Shown in pieces: positions 1 through 5,355 of a DNA stretch of 10,321 nucleotides; position 1 is the first letter of the stretch; each line of letters opens with the position of its first letter. The notes under the pieces were generated by a model. It saw only the letters and a list, made by a program, of their open reading frames with translations, searched no databases and was not told the origin of the DNA. This stretch comes from Clostridiales bacterium (GTDB taxonomy: Bacteria > Bacillota > Clostridia > Oscillospirales > Oscillospiraceae), in NCBI GenBank assembly GCA_019422005.1, contig JAHZEF010000061.1, forward strand, positions 1 through 10,321, in the 5' to 3' direction. The position numbers and the translations under genes are program-made.

Positions 1-1
1 T

Positions 2-124
2 GACAAATTCATGGGGCACGCTTACAATAATCTGCACAGGCGTGCCTGTACTTTATACCATATTGCGGCAGGGCTGTCAACCGAGAAACTCGGAAATTTT
101 TATTTTGCTCCGGAAGAACTTTGA
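2..124 (+). CDS. possible C-terminal tail of an upstream gene (partial)
   Basis: A reading frame is open from the left edge to a TGA at 122-124 and would give a 40-residue tail containing the stretch LYHIAAGLSTEKLGNFYF and ending in APEEL. The composition is protein-like, but I do not recognise the family. The third codon positions are not GC-rich, unlike the genes to the right. A second frame is also open from the edge (3-155), so the signal is weak. A terminator-like hairpin at 81-106 would lie inside this frame, which argues against it. The alternative is that the whole stretch is intergenic. Confidence 0.2.
   Translation, partial: DKFMGHAYNNLHRRACTLYHIAAGLSTEKLGNFYFAPEEL
15..49. repeat. 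two overlapping inverted repeats
   Basis: GGCACGC (15-21) is complementary to GCGTGCC (40-46), with an 18-base loop. ACAGGC (36-41) is complementary to GCCTGT (44-49), with a 2-base centre. The two share bases 40-46, so as RNA they could not form together. As DNA, the second is a compact 14-base palindrome of operator size. No known operator consensus was recognised. Confidence 0.35.
81..106 (+). terminator. weak intrinsic terminator candidate
   Basis: CCGAG (81-85) and CTCGG (89-93) form a 5-bp stem with an AAA loop, followed by a T-rich tract AAATTTTTATTTT (94-106). The stem is short but GC-rich and the tail is good, so it could end transcription coming from the left before the ttcA-like gene. 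Confidence 0.35.
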
Positions 125-150
125 TTTTCTCTTGTTTTCTCCGGAATACT
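121..150 (+). promoter_or_regulatory. weak candidate promoter of the ttcA-like gene
   Basis: TTGATT (121-126) and AATACT (145-150) are separated by 18 bases and partly match the sigma-A -35 and -10 boxes. Transcription would begin near 157, giving a leader of about 44 bases to the ATG at 201 and excluding the ATG at 156 as the start. An octamer CTCCGGAA occurs at 108-115 and again at 139-146, around this promoter; its meaning is unknown. Confidence 0.3.
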
Positions 151-200
151 CCTGAATGCTCAAAAGGCAAATTACTTTTTTAAAGGATGGATCACTGGAC

Positions 201-947
201 ATGCAGAAGCTGCTGGGCCTGGTCCGCCGCTGTGCGGACGATTATCATATGATTGAAGCGGGCGACCGGATTGCCGTCGGCGTATCCGGGGTGAAAGACT
301 CCCTGGCGCTGCTGACGCTGCTGGCGGGACTGCGGGAATTTTATCCGGCACCGTTTTCCCTGGAGGCCGTCACCATCGACATGGGGCTGAACGGAATGGA
401 CTTTTCCGGCGTATCTGAGCTGTGCCGCCGCCTCCGTGTGCCGTTCACCAAAGTGGACACCCAGATCGGGCCGGTGATTTTTGAACACCGCCATGAAAAA
501 AACCCGTGTGCCATGTGTGCAAAGATGCGCAGAGGCGCGCTGAATGAGGCAATTCTGAGCAGGGGGTTCCACAAGGTGGCGCTGGGACACCACTATGACG
601 ATGCGGTGGAGACGTTTTTGATGTCTCTGATTTTTGAGGGGCGCCTGAGCTGCTTCCAGCCGGTGACCTATCTGGATCGGACCGGTGTGACCCAGATCCG
701 TCCCATGCTGTATCTGAGCGAAAAGACGGTGGAGCATTTTGCCGGGCGGATGGGGCTGCCGGTGGTACACAACACCTGCCCGGCCGACAAGCACACCAAG
801 CGGCAGGAAATCAAGGAGCTGATTTACAGCCTGTCCGCTACGTATCCGGATCTCAAAGCCAGGATTTTCGGCGCCATGCAGCGCCTGCCGCTGCCGGCCT
901 GGGGCCCGGCCGAACATGGGCGCCGCCCTCTTCCGGATGTGAAATAA
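201..947 (+). CDS. ttcA: TtcA-type tRNA 2-thiocytidine synthase (PP-loop ATPase)
   Basis: The 248-residue product looks like a cytosolic TtcA-family enzyme, which in characterised members adenylates C32 of certain tRNAs and replaces its oxygen with sulfur using an Fe-S cluster. The PP-loop is at residues 27-34 (GVSGVKDS). The CAMC motif supplies C103 and C106, and C193 gives the third cysteine expected for the cluster. LGHHYDDAVET (residues 128-138) is the family's second conserved block. The ATG at 201 is preferred over the in-frame ATG at 156: it has AAAGGA at 182-187 (a rather long 13-base spacer), and the product then begins MQKLLGLVRR, close to the PP-loop as in relatives. The second glycine of the usual SGGxDS is valine here (V31), which is odd. 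The gene stands alone and is convergent with the next one. The family call is firm; the exact tRNA target is inferred. Confidence 0.85.
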   Translation: MQKLLGLVRRCADDYHMIEAGDRIAVGVSGVKDSLALLTLLAGLREFYPAPFSLEAVTIDMGLNGMDFSGVSELCRRLRVPFTKVDTQIGPVIFEHRHEKNPCAMCAKMRRGALNEAILSRGFHKVALGHHYDDAVETFLMSLIFEGRLSCFQPVTYLDRTGVTQIRPMLYLSEKTVEHFAGRMGLPVVHNTCPADKHTKRQEIKELIYSLSATYPDLKARIFGAMQRLPLPAWGPAEHGRRPLPDVK

Positions 948-952
948 AGCCT

Positions 953-972
953 GGGCGGTATTGAAAACGCCT
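953..972 (+). repeat. hairpin with GTATTGAAAA loop, after ttcA stop
   Basis: GGGCG (953-957) pairs with CGCCT (968-972), with one G-T pair at the base, around a 10-base loop GTATTGAAAA. It begins 6 bases after the ttcA-like stop codon. A second hairpin at 1307-1326 has the loop GCATTGAAAA on a different stem. Confidence 0.35.
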
Positions 973-986
973 CAGGAAGATGGCAA

Positions 987-1003
987 TTCCCGGCCTCCGG
1001 GAA
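987..1003 (+). terminator. hairpin, possible terminator of the ttcA-like gene
   Basis: TTCCCGG (987-993) and CCGGGAA (997-1003) form a perfect 7-bp stem with a CCT loop, 40 bases past the stop codon. The stem is followed by AAAATTT rather than a clean T run, so terminator function is plausible but not certain. Confidence 0.4.
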
Positions 1004-1250
1004 AAAATTTCAAGATCAGATAAAATATGGTTGTGCGCACGCCGTATGTTTTGGGTGAAACCGCATATCCTAGGGTCGGACACAAATGCAGACAACCAAA
1101 GCTGTGGCGATCGAACAGACCTTATGAAAGAACGTGTTTCGGGGAAGAAAAATTTCATCATACATTTTATGAAGAGATTTTTTGATGCGGAAGACTGCGA
1201 AAAGATTTGTGTCAAGCGTATCGCGCAGGCATGCAGTGCGGTCGATGCGA

Positions 1251-1276
1251 AAGGGCAGGTCAATCGACCTGCCCTT
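1251..1276 (-). terminator. strong hairpin, likely terminator between convergent genes
   Basis: AAGGGCAGGTC (1251-1261) and GACCTGCCCTT (1266-1276) form a perfect 11-bp stem with a 4-base loop. It lies 57 bases past the stop of the minus-strand nagZ-like gene and also downstream of the plus-strand ttcA-like gene, so it could stop both. On the minus strand the stem runs into TTTCGC, a short T run. It is the strongest fold in the gap. It may instead be one copy of an interspersed genomic palindrome. Confidence 0.55.
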
Positions 1277-1306
1277 ACATATTATTCTGTACGACACGCG
1301 GGGAAT

Positions 1307-1326
1307 CGCCGGCATTGAAAACGGCG
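1307..1326 (-). repeat. hairpin with GCATTGAAAA loop, after nagZ stop
   Basis: CGCCG (1307-1311) pairs with CGGCG (1322-1326) around the plus-strand loop GCATTGAAAA. It starts 6 bases beyond the minus-strand stop codon of the nagZ-like gene. The loop differs by one base from that of the hairpin at 953-972, while the stem sequence is different. Confidence 0.35.
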
Positions 1327-1332
1327 GTATGC

Positions 1333-2607
1333 TCAGGAGAGAATCCCGTAATCATATTTCATGGCCAGGATCCGGATCACGCTCTCATTGATCCGCTCGT
1401 TGGAAAGCCTGCCGTCCGCCACAGCCGCCAGAACGCCGTCAGCGGCCTCCGTCAGATCTGCCGGCATCAGGATCAGATCCACGCCTGCTTCCAGCGCGCC
1501 CACGGCGGCCTCGGCGGAAGAATAGGCGTCGGTGATGGCCCCCATATTCTGCGCGTCGGTGACAATGACGCCTTCGAAGCCCAACTCCTGCCGGAGGACC
1601 TCCGTTACAATGCGCTTTGAGAGATCGGATGGCGTATTGTCCCCATTGACGGCCGCCGCCGAGAGATGGCCCACCATGACCATGGGGGCGCCGGCTTCCA
1701 TACCGGCCTGGAACGGAAGAAATTCGGCCTGGCGCATTTCCTCCAGCGTCCGGTTGGTCACGGAAATGCCGTTGTGCGTATCGGCGGCGGTGCCGCCGTG
1801 GCCCGGAAAGTGCTTTAATGTGGAGAGAATGCCGGCGTCTTTCATGCCGGACACCATGCTGCCCACCATCCTGGCGGCCACATAGGGATCAGAGGAGAAG
1901 GAACGGCGGCCGATTTCCGTATTGGCCGGATTGGTTACCACATCCGCCACCGGTGCAAAATCGAGGTTGAAGCCCAGCGCCAGCAGTTCGGAGCCCAGCG
2001 TTTCCCCGATTTCATAGACCTTCTGCGGATCAGCCGCTTCGCCGTAATCGGCCATATTGGAGAAGCTGGTGGTGCCCATGGCGGGATTGGCGCCCACGCG
2101 GGACACCATTCCGCCCTCTTCATCCACTGACAGGAGCAGCGGGATTTTGGAATAGGACTGGGTATTGGCCAGCATGGCTGCCGCCTGTTCCCGATCCACC
2201 AGATTTTTGGAAAAATAGATGATCCCTCCCACCGGCTGGGCCTCGATCGCTGCCCGGGTGGCCTCTCCGGCAGCTGTGGCGGTGTTGACGCCGGTCAGCG
2301 CTTCCGGTGTGACGATGAATAGCTGATACACCTTTTCCCGCAGCGTCATATCCTGCACCAGCGCCTGTGCGCGCAGCTGTGCTTCTGTGGCGGCGGTTGC
2401 GGTACTTTCCTCCGGCGCATACCCGGCGCCTGCGTCGGGATCGGGCGGTTCCTGGACGGAATCGTCCGGCTGTTCGGAGGGGGGCTGAAGATCGGCGGGC
2501 CCGTCCGCCTCCGGCTGATGCACCAGCGGCCAGACGATGCAGAATGCGCCGAACAGGACGCAGAACCCCAACAGGCAGACCAGAAAAATACGAAACCCTC
2601 TACCCAT
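1333..2607 (-). CDS. nagZ: membrane-anchored NagZ-like beta-N-acetylhexosaminidase (GH3)
   Basis: The 424-residue product is a glycoside hydrolase family 3 enzyme of the NagZ type. These release N-acetylglucosamine from peptidoglycan fragments during wall turnover. Residues 6-28 form an uncleaved-looking hydrophobic anchor, followed by a Pro/Asp/Glu-rich linker (31-75), so the catalytic domain (about 80-424) should lie outside the membrane. The NagZ signature is clear: KHFPGHG at 265-271 with D276 and H278 (DTH). The likely nucleophile is D351 in VTDAQNM, and VDEEGG at 161-166 lines the active site. No convincing lipobox cysteine was found, unlike some Gram-positive lipoprotein NagZ enzymes. 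A GAGG ribosome binding site (2618-2621) sits 10 bases before the ATG. It is the last gene of a likely operon, 51 bases after the transporter gene. The family is sure; the substrate is inferred from it. Confidence 0.9.
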   Translation of the reverse strand: MGRGFRIFLVCLLGFCVLFGAFCIVWPLVHQPEADGPADLQPPSEQPDDSVQEPPDPDAGAGYAPEESTATAATEAQLRAQALVQDMTLREKVYQLFIVTPEALTGVNTATAAGEATRAAIEAQPVGGIIYFSKNLVDREQAAAMLANTQSYSKIPLLLSVDEEGGMVSRVGANPAMGTTSFSNMADYGEAADPQKVYEIGETLGSELLALGFNLDFAPVADVVTNPANTEIGRRSFSSDPYVAARMVGSMVSGMKDAGILSTLKHFPGHGGTAADTHNGISVTNRTLEEMRQAEFLPFQAGMEAGAPMVMVGHLSAAAVNGDNTPSDLSKRIVTEVLRQELGFEGVIVTDAQNMGAITDAYSSAEAAVGALEAGVDLILMPADLTEAADGVLAAVADGRLSNERINESVIRILAMKYDYGILS

Positions 2608-2658
2608 GCTTTGATAACCTCGCTTCCTGAAACAGAATCGGAATACGGCGCGTCCTGC

Positions 2659-3603
2659 TCACGGCTCCGGGGCGGAGCGGGCGGACCGGAGCTCCGGGAG
2701 CGCCAGCAGAACCACCATGACGGCCATGCAGAAAACACCGACCCAGTCTGCCGGGGCAAATTCCGTATGCAGCCACAGTGCGGAAAACAACAGGGCTGCG
2801 ATGGTCTCCGTGGAGGCCAGCAGACCAGCGCGGACGCCGCCGATATCAGCGACGCTCTGCAGATAAATGGAAAACCCCAAAACGGTGCCGATCAGGACGA
2901 CGGCGGCGACGCCCAGCGCGGCCGCCGCGTCCAGCGTGACGCGCACCCTCCAGATTCGCAGCGCCAGCGCCAGCACCAGACCGCCGATGACCATGGCATA
3001 GCCCGTGACGGCCTGGCTGCCGTACTTCCGGATGATCCCGGCGGGCAGCAATGTGTAAAGCATCAGGGAAACAGAGGCGGCCAGCCCCCAAAGCAGGCCG
3101 GACGGGGAAAGCGCCATGGCATGCAGGCTGCCGTGGGTGGACAGGAGGAACACCCCGGCCAAGGCCAGCGCCAGGCCGAGCACCTCGGACCGGCGGGGAA
3201 GCCGGCGCGCGGACACACAGGCGACCAGCAGGATCAGGGCTTCCCCCAGATACTGCAGGGCGGTTGCGACGCCGGCGTTGGAATGGCGGATCGCCTGCAT
3301 ATATGTATACTGCACCGCCATCAGCCCCAGAAGGGCGAACAGAATCAGGCGGGCTGCATCCCGGCGGCTCTGCCAGACCAGCCGCAGGGATTTGGGGCGG
3401 CGCAGCGCCGCAGCGGCCAGAAGGATGACGCCGGAGGCGAGCATCCGCACCACGGTCAGCCAGCCGGAATCCATCTGCTTTTCCGTGAATAAATACTGCC
3501 CGACGGTTCCGGAAAAGCCCCAGGAAGCGCCGGCCAGCAGGGAGAAAAGCACGCCGCGGACGGTCTTTCCGCGAAGGCGCTCTGCAGAAACGCCGGCGCT
3601 CAT
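2659..3603 (-). CDS. EamA/DMT-family transporter
   Basis: The 314-residue, very hydrophobic protein has about ten predicted membrane segments (near 16-38, 46-66, 84-104, 109-131, 137-155, 166-188, 197-217, 226-247, 254-277 and 284-302). This is the two-repeat layout of the drug/metabolite transporter superfamily with EamA domains. An acidic residue in the fourth segment (E121, in LQYLGEALILL) and E266 (STETIAALLF) in the matching place of the second repeat fit the family. The substrate cannot be read from sequence. Its ATG overlaps the TGA of the upstream DUF1846 gene (ATGA at 3600-3603) and there is no clear ribosome binding site, so translation is probably coupled. Standing before a wall-directed hexosaminidase, it might move a sugar or amino-acid product, but this is only inference. 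Confidence 0.88.
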   Translation of the reverse strand: MSAGVSAERLRGKTVRGVLFSLLAGASWGFSGTVGQYLFTEKQMDSGWLTVVRMLASGVILLAAAALRRPKSLRLVWQSRRDAARLILFALLGLMAVQYTYMQAIRHSNAGVATALQYLGEALILLVACVSARRLPRRSEVLGLALALAGVFLLSTHGSLHAMALSPSGLLWGLAASVSLMLYTLLPAGIIRKYGSQAVTGYAMVIGGLVLALALRIWRVRVTLDAAAALGVAAVVLIGTVLGFSIYLQSVADIGGVRAGLLASTETIAALLFSALWLHTEFAPADWVGVFCMAVMVVLLALPELRSARSAPEP

Positions 3604-5087
3604 TGCTTGTGATACAGCCGGTGCGTCTGATAGACCGGCTCAAACGTCACGTCGCAGCCCAGCTTTTTAAAGACGTTTTCATCCACCTGCGACAGGATCA
3701 CCGTGGAATGGACCTGGCAGCCCTTTAGCCTGGACAGCTGCTCCATGGCAATCTCCGCAGTGGGATTGGTGACGGCGCACATGGACAGGGCGATGAGCAC
3801 CTCGTCGGTGTGGAGCCTGGGATTGCGGTTGCCGAGATGCTCGACCTTCAGATGCTGAATCGGCGCTATGATCGCCGGAGAGATCAGCTCGATCTGCTTG
3901 CCGATGCCGCCCAGATATTTCAGTGCGTTGAGCAGGGCGGCCGAGGAAGCGCCCAGCAGCTTGGAAGTTTTTCCGGTGACCACGGTGCCGTCGGCCAGCT
4001 CAATGGCTGTGGCCGGCCCGCCGGTCTGCTCCGCCACAGCCAGTGCCGGCGGCACGCAGCGGCGCATGGAGGGATCGATGCCCAGGCTGCTCATGAGCAC
4101 TTCTATCTTCTGCGTTTCGGCTGCAGTGGCGTTTCCGCGGACCCGGCCGCACCCGGCGGCAAAATATCGCCGGATGATTTCCTGCCTGGAAGCTTCGCGG
4201 CAGACCTCATCGTCCACAATGGCATAACCGGCCATGTTTACGCCCATGTCGGTGGGGCTTTTGTACGGGCAACGGCCGTAAATTTTTTTGAACATGGCCT
4301 CCAGCACCGGGAAGATTTCAATATCGCGGTTATAATTGACCGTGGTCTCGCCGTAGGCCTCCAGATGGAACGGATCGATCATATTCACGTCGGAGAGGTC
4401 GGCGGTAGCCGCCTCATACGCCAGATTCACCGGATGCTTCAGCGGGATATTCCAGATGGGGAACGTCTCATATTTGGCGTAGCCCGCCTGAATGCCGCGC
4501 TGATGATCCTGATAGAGCTGGCTGAGGCAGGCCGCCATCTTGCCGCTGCCGGGGCCGGGCGCGGTGACGACCACAATCGGCCTGGAGGTTTCGATATAAT
4601 CGTTTTTCCCGAAGCCGTCCCGGGAGACGATCAGGGGAATGTTGGAAGGGTAATCGGCGATGACGTAATGGCGGTAGACGCGGACGCCGAGATGATCCAG
4701 CTTGGCCGCAAACTGGTCGGCCGCGCGCTGCCCCTGGTATTTGGTCATGACGACGCTGCCTACGTACAGCCCAACCTCGCGGAACACATCCACCAGTCGC
4801 AGAACGTCCTGGTCATAGGTGATGCCGAGATCGGCGCGGCGCTTGCTGGCCTCGATATCTCCGGCGCTGATGGCGATTACAATTTCTGCGTGATCCTTCA
4901 GCTGCAGCAGCATTTTCAATTTGCTGTCGGGCTGAAAGCCCGGAAGCACGCGGCTGGCGTGGTAGTCGTCAAAAAGCTTGCCGCCGAATTCCAGATACAG
5001 CTTGCCGCCGAAAGATTCCACCCGTTCGAGAATCCTGCGGGACTGCAGTTCCAGATATTTTTGATTGTCAAAGCCGATTTGCTCCAT
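3600..5087 (-). CDS. DUF1846 family protein
   Basis: The 495-residue cytosolic protein matches the DUF1846 family along its whole length. That family is widespread in Firmicutes and, as far as I know, has no settled biochemical role. Residues 176-183 (APGPGSGK) form a glycine-rich, P-loop-like turn, followed by highly conserved blocks YETFPIWNIPLKHPVNLAYE (206-225) and NMIDPFHLEAYG (235-246). A distinct C-terminal part runs from about 330 to 495. The start at 5087 is chosen because GGAGGAGGAA lies 6 bases upstream and the product then begins MEQIGFDNQKYLEL, as in relatives. An in-frame ATG at 5132 lies too close to the predicted transcript start. It is the first gene of the minus-strand operon and its stop overlaps the transporter start. 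Family assignment is firm; function is unknown. Confidence 0.9.
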   Translation of the reverse strand: MEQIGFDNQKYLELQSRRILERVESFGGKLYLEFGGKLFDDYHASRVLPGFQPDSKLKMLLQLKDHAEIVIAISAGDIEASKRRADLGITYDQDVLRLVDVFREVGLYVGSVVMTKYQGQRAADQFAAKLDHLGVRVYRHYVIADYPSNIPLIVSRDGFGKNDYIETSRPIVVVTAPGPGSGKMAACLSQLYQDHQRGIQAGYAKYETFPIWNIPLKHPVNLAYEAATADLSDVNMIDPFHLEAYGETTVNYNRDIEIFPVLEAMFKKIYGRCPYKSPTDMGVNMAGYAIVDDEVCREASRQEIIRRYFAAGCGRVRGNATAAETQKIEVLMSSLGIDPSMRRCVPPALAVAEQTGGPATAIELADGTVVTGKTSKLLGASSAALLNALKYLGGIGKQIELISPAIIAPIQHLKVEHLGNRNPRLHTDEVLIALSMCAVTNPTAEIAMEQLSRLKGCQVHSTVILSQVDENVFKKLGCDVTFEPVYQTHRLYHKQ

Positions 5088-5093
5088 CTTCAG

Positions 5094-5122
5094 TTCCTCC
5101 TCCGGCGTCTTGCCGGGACGCC
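5094..5122 (-). promoter_or_regulatory. strong ribosome binding site with a hairpin directly upstream
   Basis: On the minus strand GGAGGAGGAA (5094-5103) precedes the DUF1846 ATG by 6 bases and decides that start. Immediately before it, GGCGTC and GACGCC (5104-5109 and 5117-5122) form a 6-bp stem with a 7-base loop. The hairpin leaves the ribosome binding site free but could affect leader stability or entry of the ribosome. Confidence 0.6.
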
Positions 5123-5147
5123 TCTCTTTCATTCCGTCATATGCTTC

Positions 5148-5176
5148 ATGATACCCGTAAAAGCGGCAAAATGCAA
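5148..5176 (-). promoter_or_regulatory. sigma-A-type promoter of the DUF1846 operon
   Basis: Reading the minus strand, TTGCAT (5171-5176) and TATCAT (5148-5153) are separated by exactly 17 bases. They match the -35 and -10 consensus at four and five of six positions. Transcription would begin near 5141, giving a leader of about 53 bases to the ATG at 5087. Confidence 0.6.
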
Positions 5177-5202
5177 CAGAACATTTTCACGGTTTTTACG
5201 GG
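5154..5202. repeat. nested palindrome over the DUF1846 promoter
   Basis: CCCGTAAAA (5154-5162) is the exact complement of TTTTACGGG (5194-5202), and inside it AAAATG (5168-5173) is the complement of CATTTT (5182-5187). Both pairs share a centre near 5178. The inner arm overlaps the -35 box of the minus-strand promoter, so the element could be a repressor or activator site. A transcript hairpin is less likely because it lies upstream of the predicted starts of both divergent transcripts. Confidence 0.45.
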
Positions 5203-5268
5203 CGCTTTTCGCCTGGAAGGCGGCCGGGCGGCAACCGCCGCAGGAAACACGGAAAGCGGGGCATTTTC

Positions 5269-5297
5269 TTGACTTCTTCAGGGGAAAATACTATAAT
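5269..5297 (+). promoter_or_regulatory. near-consensus sigma-A promoter of the topoisomerase operon
   Basis: TTGACT (5269-5274) and a perfect TATAAT (5292-5297) are separated by 17 bases. Transcription should start near 5304, leaving a leader of about 52 bases before the parE ATG. A second TATAAT lies at 5304-5309 without a matching -35 box. A small hairpin, GGCGG-CAA-CCGCC, lies at 5227-5239 upstream of the promoter. Confidence 0.8.
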
Positions 5298-5355
5298 CAA
5301 CCGTATAATGGGTTTGTATGCCAATCTAATCACAAAATATCGACGAGGAATCCAG

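Larger units (their letters stand above)
948..1332. other. intergenic region between convergent genes
   Basis: This 385-base gap lies between the ends of the ttcA-like gene and the nagZ-like gene. It is more AT-rich than its surroundings. It holds hairpins at 953-972, 987-1003, 1251-1276 and 1307-1326, listed separately. Several short frames are open on both strands, but none gives a recognisable protein or has a good ribosome binding site. The part between 1010 and 1250 shows nothing I can name. Confidence 0.6.

Noticed and set aside
156..200. ATG at 156 as start of the ttcA-like gene
   Set aside because: No ribosome binding site lies before it, it would overlap the likely promoter output, and relatives begin near the MQKLL at 201.
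1150..1192. AT-rich inverted repeat ending in six T (TTCAT...ATGAA then TTTTTT)
   Set aside because: The stem is short, AT-rich and needs a bulge, so it is too weak to call as a terminator.
853..1318. Short open frames between the convergent genes (980-1318 +, 853-1263 -, 1070-1315 -)
   Set aside because: They read through the palindromic hairpin, lack ribosome binding sites and give no protein-like or recognisable sequence.
5088..5132. 15-residue N-terminal extension of the DUF1846 protein
   Set aside because: The ATG at 5132 is about 9 bases from the predicted transcript start with only a weak ribosome binding site; GGAGGAGGAA serves the ATG at 5087.
5269..5355. TTG-started N-terminal extension of parE
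   Set aside because: The TTG is part of the -35 box and the -10 box lies inside the extension, so it would not be transcribed. The ATG at 5356 has a good ribosome binding site.
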